Positions 1 to 7,202 of a stretch of DNA of 19,297 bases are shown here, one piece after another. Source of the DNA: DATEPR01 sp036503065 (GTDB lineage: Bacteria; Actinomycetota; Actinomycetes; Mycobacteriales; Pseudonocardiaceae); assembly GCA_036503065.1 (NCBI GenBank), contig DASXXM010000544.1, positions 1-19,297 on the forward strand. The letters are read 5' to 3'. A program made the translations under genes and the position numbers. Under the pieces are notes generated by a model that was given only the letters and a program-made list of their open reading frames with translations, did no database searches and was not told the DNA's origin. Position 1 is the stretch's first letter. The number at the start of each line of letters is the position of its first letter.

Positions 1-14
1 TCGCGGCCGAGCGG
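1..14 (+). CDS. Possible 3' end of an upstream gene
   Basis: The first bases can be read as the last codons of a plus-strand gene, A-A-E-R followed by TAG at 12-14, with the preceding codon probably TTC (F). The reading is supported only by comparison with two downstream degenerate units at 120 and 248, which encode FASER in the same frame. There is too little sequence to name a product. The opposite strand also keeps a short conserved frame (GLPLGRE), so the coding direction is uncertain. Confidence 0.25.
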
Positions 15-318
15 TAGTCCTGCCGATAGATCACGTACGCCATAGCAACCATCATATAGCATATAGCAAACCGGTCCGGCCCCTCCCCAGACCAAGACGT
101 CGTGCCGGCCTGACCTGTTCGCGTCCGAGCGGGAGCCCTGCCAGTAGAATTACGCTGTAGCAAACATCATATAGCAAATGGAACACAGCGAATAGCATGC
201 AGCAAGATCCGTCGCTGACCAGGAACGTTGTGCAGCCCCGACGTATTCGCGTCCGAGCGGAAGTCCTGTCGGCAAATCCATCATGCTATAGCAAATAGCA
301 CATAGCAAATTTGCCACA
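2..318. repeat. Left array: three degenerate tandem units with TATAGCA motifs
   Basis: Three units begin with CGCGGCCGAGCGG (position 2) or CGCGTCCGAGCGG (120 and 248), so the periods are 118 and 128 bases. Each unit runs on through a similar ten to twenty bases and then into AT-rich motifs: CATCATATAGCA near 50, CATCATATAGCAAAT at 165-179 and CATCATGCTATAGCAAAT at 279-296. A reversed half motif, AATAGCATGCAGCAAG, lies at 191-206. Units 2 and 3 also match upstream of GAGCGG, where both can be read as PD(L/V)FASER on the plus strand. The units have diverged by substitutions and small indels. No intact gene is visible here. Confidence 0.75.
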
Positions 319-330
319 GAGCCGGATGCC

Positions 331-364
331 GGCGGATCGGCGACCGCGGTGTCGCCGATCCGCC
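331..364 (-). terminator. Hairpin terminator after the mannanase gene
   Basis: A perfect 14-bp inverted repeat (arms 331-344 and 351-364, GGCGGATCGGCGAC and its complement) encloses a 6-base loop. It lies 43 bases beyond the mannanase stop codon on the minus strand. There is no T-tract, which is common for actinobacterial terminators, and it may work in both directions. The right arm belongs to the distal copy of the 36-bp duplication at 351-422. Confidence 0.65.
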
Positions 365-422
365 ACCCCGCTAGGGCAGGTTCCACGTCGCCGATCCACC
401 ACCCGTTTAGGGCAGGTTCCAC
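351..422. repeat. 36-bp tandem duplication of the mannanase 3' end
   Basis: Two abutting 36-base units occupy 351-386 and 387-422 and differ at four positions by eye. On the minus strand each reads GTGGAACCTGCCCTA, the codons W-N-L-P with a stop, followed by a G-rich stretch ending in GGATCGGCGAC. The proximal copy contains the real C-terminus and TAA stop of the mannanase. The distal copy repeats the tail and carries TAG at the equivalent position. Confidence 0.9.
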
Positions 423-1825
423 TGTTGGTTGGCGTTTCCGGTGCAGTCCCAGATCTCGGACTGCGTGCCGGGTGTGGTGGACCAGCCGGTGTCGTCCAGG
501 CATCGGCCCGACTGCGGGTTGCGCAGGGCGCCGTCGGACTCTGGCTGCCAGACCTGGGCACCGGTGCCGTTGCAGTCGAACAGCTCGACTGTGGTGCCGT
601 TCGCTGTTCCGCCGCCCTGGACGTCCAGGCACTTGCCCAGCACGGTCAGCGTGTTGCTCGGTCCGACGGTCCACTGTTGGGCGTTGGTTCCGTTGCAGGT
701 GTAGACCTGTACCGGGTTCAGGTTGGCGGTGCCGGACGCCCGGTCGTCAAGGCACAGGCCATGGAAGCCGGTGATCGGACCGGTTGCGCCGCCGCCTGAC
801 GGCAACTGGATCTGGCCCTGGTGCAGCACCGTCGCGTCGAAGTAGGTCGCCTGGATCTGTGCGTTGGTGTTGCTGCTCGTGATGAAACTCGCCCAGTCGT
901 TGAAGTACGTCCACTTCGGTTGGCCGGCCAACTGGCTCGGCGTCGGCAGTGCGCCGACCTCGGCCAGCGCGGTCGGTTTGCCGTCCGCGGCCGCCATGGA
1001 CTGGATCGCCTGGTACCACGCGGGAGTGGGGAAGCCGTTGACCCACGGGTCGATGGCGATCACGTTGACGAACTGGTTGCCGGGGTAGTAGGTGCCCAGG
1101 TTCGACGTGCTGCCCGAGTCCTTGACACTCCACACCCAGATCAGGTTGGTCAGGCCCTGGGCGTTGACCAGGTAGTCGTAGGTGAGTCGCCACAGGGCCG
1201 CGGTGTCGGGGGTGCCGCCCCACCAGGACCAGCCGTCGTTGATCTCGTGCAGCGGGCGCCAGAGGATGGGGATGCCGGCGTCCTTCAGCTGTCGCAGGAA
1301 CGGCACGATCAGGTTCAGTTCGTTCTTCCACGCGGTGTTCAGCGCGGTGCCGTCGGTGACCAACTGCTGCCACTGGGCGGTCGTCAACGCGCCGTTGACG
1401 CTCTCGACCTGGGTCCAGTCGCACGGTTCCGCGATCGTCGGCGGGCATTCGTGCCACATCAGGGTGACCAGCGAGCCGTTGGCCCACTGGGCCTCGGCCT
1501 CGTCGACCATGGTCTGGCGTGCGGCGATGCTGTCCGCCTCGAAGAGGAAGTCGCCGCCCCACAGGCCGGGGAACTCGCCGGTGATGGCGTGGACCTGGTT
1601 GGTGTACTGGAGCGGGTTCGAATTCGGCTCGGCGTTGTGCTGACCGGACACGATGTGGTTGCCCGCGATGCCGTTCAGGTACGCCAGCACACCGGCCGGG
1701 GTGGCGCTGCTGTTGACGACGGCGTTGGGGTGCCGCACCGTCACGCCCGCGTTGGCCGTGGCGGCCGGCGCGGTGGTCACCGCCAGCAGCGTGGTGCCGA
1801 TGGCGAGTAGGAGTTTCGCACGCAT
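407..1825 (-). CDS. Secreted GH26 beta-mannanase with ricin-B lectin domain
   Basis: Predicted endo-beta-1,4-mannanase of 472 residues that cuts mannan outside the cell. Residues 1-26 form a signal peptide (charged start, hydrophobic core, Ala-rich cleavage site near ATANA). Residues about 40-345 match the GH26 fold: the acid/base is E194 in WRPLHEIN and the probable nucleophile is E289 in ALAEVGA. From about residue 350 to the end there is a ricin-type beta-trefoil (CBM13-like) with three Q-x-W repeats (QQW, QVW, QQW) and paired cysteines, probably for polysaccharide binding. The ATG has a strong AAGGAGG three bases upstream. It is divergent from the beta-mannosidase, with a LacI-type operator at 1836-1853 between promoter and ribosome site. 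Family assignment is secure; mannan rather than another GH26 substrate is inferred from the neighbouring mannosidase. Confidence 0.93.
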   Translation of the reverse strand: MRAKLLLAIGTTLLAVTTAPAATANAGVTVRHPNAVVNSSATPAGVLAYLNGIAGNHIVSGQHNAEPNSNPLQYTNQVHAITGEFPGLWGGDFLFEADSIAARQTMVDEAEAQWANGSLVTLMWHECPPTIAEPCDWTQVESVNGALTTAQWQQLVTDGTALNTAWKNELNLIVPFLRQLKDAGIPILWRPLHEINDGWSWWGGTPDTAALWRLTYDYLVNAQGLTNLIWVWSVKDSGSTSNLGTYYPGNQFVNVIAIDPWVNGFPTPAWYQAIQSMAAADGKPTALAEVGALPTPSQLAGQPKWTYFNDWASFITSSNTNAQIQATYFDATVLHQGQIQLPSGGGATGPITGFHGLCLDDRASGTANLNPVQVYTCNGTNAQQWTVGPSNTLTVLGKCLDVQGGGTANGTTVELFDCNGTGAQVWQPESDGALRNPQSGRCLDDTGWSTTPGTQSEIWDCTGNANQQWNLP

Positions 1826-1835
1826 GGTCCTCCTT

Positions 1836-1853
1836 CAATTAACCGGTTTAGGC
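1836..1853. promoter_or_regulatory. LacI-family operator O1 (mannanase)
   Basis: CAATTAACCGGTTTAGGC is a near-palindrome centred on CG, matching the operator before the importer at 14 of 18 positions. It sits directly upstream of the mannanase ribosome site, where bound repressor would block transcription. Confidence 0.75.
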
Positions 1854-1866
1854 CATGCCCATCGTG

Positions 1867-1895
1867 AGTGAAGCAGCCGTTCGTGCAAGCGTCAA
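1867..1895 (-). promoter_or_regulatory. Putative mannanase promoter
   Basis: On the minus strand TTGACG (1895-1890) is followed after 17 bases by TTCACT (1872-1867). The -35 is good and the -10 weak. The predicted transcript would start just before operator O1, so the layout is coherent. Confidence 0.4.
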
Positions 1896-1905
1896 CCCGC
1901 TCGCG

Positions 1906-1934
1906 TTGACACAGTGGTTGGGTGATCGTAGGGT
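1906..1934 (+). promoter_or_regulatory. Promoter of the beta-mannosidase gene
   Basis: TTGACA (1906-1911), a 17-base spacer and TAGGGT (1929-1934) make a sigma-70-like promoter. Operator O2 begins six bases after the -10, a classical position for repression. The -35 boxes of the two divergent promoters are only about ten bases apart. Confidence 0.6.
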
Positions 1935-1939
1935 GACGT

Positions 1940-1957
1940 TACTTATTCGGTTTAGTG
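1940..1957. promoter_or_regulatory. LacI-family operator O2 (beta-mannosidase)
   Basis: TACTTATTCGGTTTAGTG matches the importer operator at 14 of 18 positions, including the right half TAGTG and the outer ACTTA. It is the most diverged in its left inner half. It overlaps a GTG at 1955, which argues against that GTG as the start codon. Confidence 0.65.
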
Positions 1958-1972
1958 CATACAGGGGGAGCG

Positions 1973-4333
1973 ATGTATCAGGCGCTGCACGAAGGCTGGA
2001 CCATGAGCGCCGTGACCGCGGAGCTCACGGACGTGCCCGCGACCGTGCCCGGCTGTGTGCACACCGACCTGCTGGCCGCAGGCCTGATCGAGGACCCCTA
2101 TCAGGACGACAACGAGACCCGGCTGGGCTGGATCGGCCGCAGGGACTGGACCTACGCCACCACGTTCACCTGGCAGCCCCAGGGCCACGACCGGGTGGAC
2201 CTGGTCTGCGACGGCCTGGACACCATCGCCACGGTAATCGTCAACGGCGTCGAGGTCGGCCGCACGTCGAACATGCACCGCACCTACCGCTTCGACGTGA
2301 CGGACCGGCTGCGCGCGGGCGACAACACGCTGCGGGTCGTGTTCACCTCGCCCTACGCCTACGCGGAAGCACTGCGGGCCCGGCTGGGCGCGCGACCGGG
2401 GCCCTACGACGACGAGCCGTTCGCGTTCATCCGCAAGATGGCCTGCAACTTCGGCTGGGACTGGGGACCGACGCTGGTCACCGCCGGCATCTGGCGGTCG
2501 ATCGGCCTGCACTCGTGGTCCGGCGCCCGCCTGGCCGAGGTCCGGCCGCACGTGCGGGCCGACGGCGTGGACGTGTCGGTCCGGCTGGAACGTGCCACCG
2601 AGGCCGCCGTGCCGGTCACCGCCACCGTTGCCGGCCGCACGATGCCGGCTACGATCCCCGCCGGCCGAACCGAGACCACGCTGAGCATCGACATTCCCGA
2701 CGCACGGCTGTGGTGGCCGCGCGGCCACGGCGCGCAGCACCGCTACGAGTTGACGGTGACCGCGGGCCGCGAGGTGTGGTCCCGGCGGATCGGGCTGCGC
2801 ACCGTGGAGTTGGACCGGGACGCGTTCCGGTTGGTCGTCAACGGAAAGCCGGTCTTCGTGCGGGGGTTCAACTGGATTCCGGACGACTGCTTCCCGAGCC
2901 GGACCACCCGAGCGGATCTCACCCAGCGGTTCGGCCAGGCGATCGACGCGGGCGCCAACGCATTGCGGGTGTGGGGCGGCGGCGTCTACGAGTCCGACGA
3001 GTTCTACGACCTGGCCGACGAGCTCGGACTGTTGGTGTGGCAGGACTTCACGTTCGCCTGCGCGGCCTACCCTGAGGACGAGCCGTTCGCCGGCGAGATC
3101 GCGGCGGAGGCCAGGGACAACGTCGTGCGGCTGATGAGCCATCCCAGCCTCGCGCTGTGGTGCGGCAACAACGAGAACGTCGAGGGCCACCAGCACTGGG
3201 GCTGGCGCGACAAGCTCGGCGACCTGAGCTGGGGCGCCCACTTCTACTACGACCTGCTGCCGGCGATCACCGCCGAGCTCGATCCCGGCCGCCCCTACTG
3301 GCCGAGCACCCCGTATTCCGGCGCGCCCGACCGCGACACGCGCGACCCGGCCACCGGCACGATCCACATCTGGACCGTGTGGAACGCGGCCGACTACACG
3401 CACTACGCCGACTACACCCCGCGGTTCGTCGCCGAGTTCGGCTTCCAGGGCCCGCCGACCTATTCGACCCTGCGCGCGTCGATCTCCGACGAACCGCTCA
3501 CGCCCGAATCGCCGGGCGTGCAACAGCACCAGAAAGCCCGTGACGGCAACGCGAAGCTGCTGCGCGGCCTCGGCGAGCACCTGCCGCGACCGACGACGTT
3601 CGACGACTGGCACTACTACACGCAGCTCAACCAGGCGCGCGCCGTGGCGTTCGGCGTGCGGCGGTTCCGGGCGCTGATGCCCTATTGCATGGGCACGATC
3701 GTCTGGCAGCTCAACGACTGTTGGCCGGTGACGTCATGGTCCGCTGTGGACGGTCGAACGCGACGCAAACCGCTGTGGTACGAACTGCGCCGCGCCTACG
3801 CCGACCGACTCCTGACCTTCGACGGCGAGGAGATCGCTCTGGTCAACGACACCGACGAGCCGTGGACCGCCGCGCTGACCCTCACCCGCCGGACCGTCGA
3901 CGGCGACGTGCTGGCCAAACACGAGCCGACGGTCACCGTCGCACCGAGGTCCGTCGGCCGCGCACCGCTGCCGGAACCGCTCAGCACACCCCACTACCGG
4001 CGCGCCGAACTACTGGTCGCCGAGACCGGCAATCGCCGCGCGCTGCGGTTCTTCGCCGAGGACCCGGAAATGGCGTTCCCACCGGCCGCGTTCAACGCCA
4101 CCACCAGCAAGGTCCCCGACGGCTGGCAGGTGCGGATCGTCGCCGACACGCTCCTGCGCGAGCTGGCGATCTTCCCGGACCGCCTCGATCCCGCCGCCAC
4201 CGTCGACGACCAGCTCGTCACCGTGCTGCCCGGCGACAGCGTCACCTTCACCGTCACCACGTCCGCCGACCTCGACCCGGCGGACCTGGTGACCTACCCG
4301 GTCCTGCGGTGCGTCAACGAGGCAAGGTCGTGA
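1973..4333 (+). CDS. GH2 beta-mannosidase
   Basis: Predicted exo-beta-mannosidase of 786 residues, cytoplasmic because no signal peptide is visible; it would release mannose from imported manno-oligosaccharides. The N-terminal jelly-roll (LVCDGLDTIATVIVNG), the NFGWDWGP segment and the WGGGVYE motif are typical of GH2 mannosidases. The acid/base is E401 in WCGNNE and the nucleophile E488 in AEFGFQG, the usual form in beta-mannosidases. The ATG at 1973 is preferred over the in-frame GTG at 1955: AGGGGGAG stands just before the ATG, while the GTG falls inside operator O2. The gene is divergent from the mannanase and is followed 44 bases later by the regulator gene. Length is normal for the family. 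Confidence 0.95.
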   Translation: MYQALHEGWTMSAVTAELTDVPATVPGCVHTDLLAAGLIEDPYQDDNETRLGWIGRRDWTYATTFTWQPQGHDRVDLVCDGLDTIATVIVNGVEVGRTSNMHRTYRFDVTDRLRAGDNTLRVVFTSPYAYAEALRARLGARPGPYDDEPFAFIRKMACNFGWDWGPTLVTAGIWRSIGLHSWSGARLAEVRPHVRADGVDVSVRLERATEAAVPVTATVAGRTMPATIPAGRTETTLSIDIPDARLWWPRGHGAQHRYELTVTAGREVWSRRIGLRTVELDRDAFRLVVNGKPVFVRGFNWIPDDCFPSRTTRADLTQRFGQAIDAGANALRVWGGGVYESDEFYDLADELGLLVWQDFTFACAAYPEDEPFAGEIAAEARDNVVRLMSHPSLALWCGNNENVEGHQHWGWRDKLGDLSWGAHFYYDLLPAITAELDPGRPYWPSTPYSGAPDRDTRDPATGTIHIWTVWNAADYTHYADYTPRFVAEFGFQGPPTYSTLRASISDEPLTPESPGVQQHQKARDGNAKLLRGLGEHLPRPTTFDDWHYYTQLNQARAVAFGVRRFRALMPYCMGTIVWQLNDCWPVTSWSAVDGRTRRKPLWYELRRAYADRLLTFDGEEIALVNDTDEPWTAALTLTRRTVDGDVLAKHEPTVTVAPRSVGRAPLPEPLSTPHYRRAELLVAETGNRRALRFFAEDPEMAFPPAAFNATTSKVPDGWQVRIVADTLLRELAIFPDRLDPAATVDDQLVTVLPGDSVTFTVTTSADLDPADLVTYPVLRCVNEARS

Positions 4334-4352
4334 GCCGGGCTACCATCCGTGG

Positions 4353-4370
4353 CACTTAACCGGATCAGGG
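4353..4370. promoter_or_regulatory. LacI-family operator O3 (regulator gene)
   Basis: CACTTAACCGGATCAGGG keeps the left half of the operator exactly (first 11 bases identical to the importer operator) and a degraded right half. It lies between the mannosidase stop and the regulator start, just before GGGGAGGG, so the regulator probably controls its own expression. TACCAT at 4341-4346 may be the -10. Confidence 0.65.
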
Positions 4371-4377
4371 GAGGGTC

Positions 4378-5388
4378 GTGAAGCGTCCGACGATCGCCGA
4401 CATCGCCCGTCGGGCCGGCGTGTCCAAGGGCGCGGTGTCGTTCGCGCTCAACGACCAGCCCGGCGTGTCGGCCGAGACCCGGCGGCGGGTGCTGGCGATC
4501 GCCAAGGAGATCGGCTGGACGCCCAACGGGGTGGCCCGCGCGCTGTCCGGGGCGCCGAGCCACACGATCGGCATGGCGCTGCGCAGGCCCGCTCGGATAC
4601 TGGGTGTCGAGCCGTTCTTCATGGAATTGATCAGCGGTGTCGAGGCCGAGCTGTCGGCCCGCGAGTACGCGCTGTCGTTGCAGGTCGTCGGCGACGTCGA
4701 CGCGGAGATCGCGGTCTACCGGCGGTGGTGGTCGGAGCGCCGGGTGGACGGGCTGCTGCTGTGCGACCTGCGGGTCGACGATCCCCGGATCGGCGTGCTG
4801 GAGGAGTTGGCCGTGCCGACGGTCGTGATCGGCGCCGCGGCAGGCGCGGGGAGCCTCGTCAGTCTGGAGTCCAACGACGGGGCCGGCGTCACGGAGGCCG
4901 TCGAGTACCTCGTGACGCTCGGGCACCGGCACCTCGCGCGTGTCGCCGGCCTGCCCGAACTGCTGCACACCGTGGTCCGCACCGAGGCGTTCACCGAGGT
5001 ATGTGCCGGTCTGGACATCCCGCCCGCCGTCACGGTGTTCACCGACTACACCGGCGAGGAGGGCGCCCGGGCGACGCGGCGACTGCTCAGCTCCCGCAAC
5101 CGCCCCACGGCGATCGTCTACGACAACGACGTCATGGCGATCGCGGGGCTCGCCGTTGCGCACGAGATGGGCCTTTCCGTGCCGGGCGACGTGTCCTTGA
5201 TCGCCTGGGACGACTCCGTGCTGTGCCAACTGGTACACCCGCCGATGACCGCGCTGTCCCGTGACATCCCCGCCTATGGCGCCCGGGCGGTGCGCAAGCT
5301 GCTGGAGCTCATCGCCGGTCAGCGGCCGGCCTCGTTGGCGGACGAGCCGCCGCACCTGATTCCGCGCGGGACCACCGGCCGCCCGTAA
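4378..5388 (+). CDS. LacI-family transcriptional regulator of the mannan locus
   Basis: A 336-residue LacI-type repressor. Residues about 5-25 (TIADIARRAGVSKGAVSFAL) form the helix-turn-helix, followed by the hinge region and PNGVARALSG. The remainder is a periplasmic-binding-protein-like sensor domain, ending in the typical segment with IAWDD and PPMTALSRD. The GTG start follows GGGGAGGG with good spacing. Four copies of one palindromic operator flank this gene and its neighbours, so the regulator is very likely their cognate repressor. The inducer is probably mannose or a short mannoside; that is inferred from the enzymes alongside. Confidence 0.93.
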   Translation: MKRPTIADIARRAGVSKGAVSFALNDQPGVSAETRRRVLAIAKEIGWTPNGVARALSGAPSHTIGMALRRPARILGVEPFFMELISGVEAELSAREYALSLQVVGDVDAEIAVYRRWWSERRVDGLLLCDLRVDDPRIGVLEELAVPTVVIGAAAGAGSLVSLESNDGAGVTEAVEYLVTLGHRHLARVAGLPELLHTVVRTEAFTEVCAGLDIPPAVTVFTDYTGEEGARATRRLLSSRNRPTAIVYDNDVMAIAGLAVAHEMGLSVPGDVSLIAWDDSVLCQLVHPPMTALSRDIPAYGARAVRKLLELIAGQRPASLADEPPHLIPRGTTGRP

Positions 5389-5445
5389 CCCGGTCCAGTG
5401 GTTGGTATCCCTGTCGCTGTTGAACAGTTGATGCTCACGTGACGG

Positions 5446-5474
5446 TTGACACTTAACCGGTATAGTGCTTACAT
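5446..5474 (+). promoter_or_regulatory. Promoter of the importer operon, operator in the spacer
   Basis: TTGACA (5446-5451) is followed by 17 bases and TTACAT (5469-5474). The -35 is perfect and the -10 moderate. The spacer is occupied almost exactly by operator O4, so a bound repressor would directly exclude RNA polymerase. Confidence 0.6.
5450..5467. promoter_or_regulatory. LacI-family operator O4 (importer)
   Basis: CACTTAACCGGTATAGTG is the most symmetrical of the four sites: CACT at one end pairs with AGTG at the other, around the central AACCGGT. It lies in the promoter spacer of the importer operon. Confidence 0.8.
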
Positions 5475-5517
5475 CGGCGGCACGCATACGGAGTCCGGAC
5501 GCAAAGGGGCGTGCACA

Positions 5518-7188
5518 GTGAGCGGTACCTCGGCCAGATTGTGGCGTGCGGCTGCGGCGTTGCTGGCGGTCGGCGTGCTCGCCGCGTGCACGGACAGTCC
5601 CGCCGCCACGGGTACCCAGGGCGCCAGCGGCGTTCTCACCGTGACGGACGGCGCTTCCAAGCCGTTCGTCGCCGTCTTCAATCCGTACTCGCCCACCGAC
5701 AGCACCGCCGCCGGCGGCATGATCTTCGAACCGCTCTACTACTTCGACACCGTCGACGCGAGCCGGGTCAGCCCCTGGCTCGCGACCGCCTACAAGTGGT
5801 CATCGGACGGCACGTCCCTCACGTTCACCCTGCGCACCGGCGTGACGTGGACCGACGGCCAGCCGTTCACCAGTGCGGACGTCGCGTTCACATTCCAGCA
5901 GGAGATCACGAACAAGGCGCTCAACCAGTTCAACCTGCCGTTGACCACTGTCGCGACCCCGGACCCGCGCACGGTCACGTTGTCGTTCAGTCGTCCCGAG
6001 TACTCGGACCTGTTCTTCATCGCCGGCAAGACGCTCATCCTGCCCAAGCACATCTGGTCCACGGTGTCCGATCCGGCGACGTTCGCCAACGCGACGCCGG
6101 TGGGCACCGGCGCGTACGAGGTCTCGTCGGTGACGCCGGAGGCCATGACGCTCACCGCGAACCCGCACTACTACCAACCGGGTATGCCGAAGTTCAAGAC
6201 CGTCCGGTTCATCTCGTACAAGGACAACAACGCGTCGAACGCGGCGCTGGCCGCCGGGGAACTGGACTGGGGTGGCAACTACATCCCCAACATCCAGCGG
6301 AACTATCTCGGCAAGAACCCGAACTTCCGCATGATCAACATCCCGCTCTCGGTCGCGTTCCTCGTGCCGAACTACCGGACCGGCCCGACCGCCGCGCTGC
6401 CCGTGCGCCAGGCCATCAGTGCCGCGCTGCAACGCGATTTCATCAGCAGGACCGTTTACGGCGGCAACGCGCCGGCAACCAACCCGATGGCGCTGCTCAC
6501 CCCGAACTTCAGCAACGTGCTGGACCCGTCCCTGAAAGACGAGCAACTGCCGGCGGGCGACCCCACGCAGGCCAGGAACATCCTCACCCAGGCCGGCTAC
6601 AAACTCGGCTCCGACGGCATCTTCACCGACCCGGCCGGCAAGCCACTCGCCATCCAGTTGCAGGTCATCCAGCCATACACCGACTACGTGCAGGACGTGC
6701 AGATCGCGCAGCAGCAACTGAAGGCAGCCGGTATCAACGTGGTCGTGGACGCCGAGTCCGCCCAGCAGTTCAACAACAACAAGTACAACGGTGACTTCCA
6801 ACTGCTGATCGACAACTACGGCTACACCCCGAGCCCCTACTCCTACTACGACAACCTGCTCAACAGCGCGCTCGCACCGAAGCCCGGCGTCCCGGACCTG
6901 GTCGGCAACTACGGTGGTTACGCCAATTCCGCCGTCGACCAAGCCCTCGCGACGATCGCGTCAACAACCGACCAGGCCACCCAGAAAAGCGCGTTCGCGA
7001 CCATTGAACAGCAATTTGTGAAAGATATGCCACTGATTCCGCTGTTCGAACAGCAGAACGAGCAGGAATTCAACGGCAATGTCGTTGCCGGCTACCCCAC
7101 CAGCGACAACCGCTACGCCTCGCCGGCCATCTACATGCAGCCCGATCTCGGCTGGGTCGTCATGCGCCTTGCTCCGGCGCACCACTGA
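5518..7188 (+). CDS. ABC importer solute-binding lipoprotein, family 5 (Dpp/Opp type)
   Basis: Extracytoplasmic solute-binding protein of 556 residues. It begins with a lipoprotein signal: a hydrophobic stretch followed by lipobox L-A-A-C with C24 as the lipid-bearing cysteine. The rest is SBP_bac_5-like, with the characteristic sections FEPLYYFD, WTDGQPFTSADVAFTFQ and VGTGAYEV. The GTG at 5518 is chosen because AAAGGGG stands eight bases upstream and the lipoprotein signal then starts correctly; the longer frame from 5446 would begin inside the promoter. It is the first gene of a five-gene importer operon under operator O4. Family 5 proteins bind peptides, nickel or oligosaccharides. The regulon context suggests manno-oligosaccharides here, an inference. 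Confidence 0.92.
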   Translation: MSGTSARLWRAAAALLAVGVLAACTDSPAATGTQGASGVLTVTDGASKPFVAVFNPYSPTDSTAAGGMIFEPLYYFDTVDASRVSPWLATAYKWSSDGTSLTFTLRTGVTWTDGQPFTSADVAFTFQQEITNKALNQFNLPLTTVATPDPRTVTLSFSRPEYSDLFFIAGKTLILPKHIWSTVSDPATFANATPVGTGAYEVSSVTPEAMTLTANPHYYQPGMPKFKTVRFISYKDNNASNAALAAGELDWGGNYIPNIQRNYLGKNPNFRMINIPLSVAFLVPNYRTGPTAALPVRQAISAALQRDFISRTVYGGNAPATNPMALLTPNFSNVLDPSLKDEQLPAGDPTQARNILTQAGYKLGSDGIFTDPAGKPLAIQLQVIQPYTDYVQDVQIAQQQLKAAGINVVVDAESAQQFNNNKYNGDFQLLIDNYGYTPSPYSYYDNLLNSALAPKPGVPDLVGNYGGYANSAVDQALATIASTTDQATQKSAFATIEQQFVKDMPLIPLFEQQNEQEFNGNVVAGYPTSDNRYASPAIYMQPDLGWVVMRLAPAHH

Positions 7189-7202
7189 CGGCGGCGGTCG
7201 GC

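Noticed and set aside
1955..1957. GTG start for the beta-mannosidase
   Set aside because: It lies inside the operator and lacks a ribosome site, whereas the ATG at 1973 follows AGGGGGAG.
1952..3613. Long minus-strand open frame of about 550 codons opposite the beta-mannosidase
   Set aside because: It is an antisense shadow produced by high third-position GC; the plus strand carries a complete GH2 enzyme with its catalytic residues. The same applies to the other long antisense frames opposite the mannanase, importer and LLM genes.
5417..5442. Small palindromes CTGTTGAACAG and TCACGTGA upstream of the importer promoter
   Set aside because: They are short, occur once each, and lie upstream of a promoter already explained by operator O4; chance is likely.
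5446..5517. Upstream extension of the binding-protein gene
   Set aside because: It would begin at the -35 box and run through the operator; the GTG at 5518 gives a proper lipoprotein signal and has a ribosome site.
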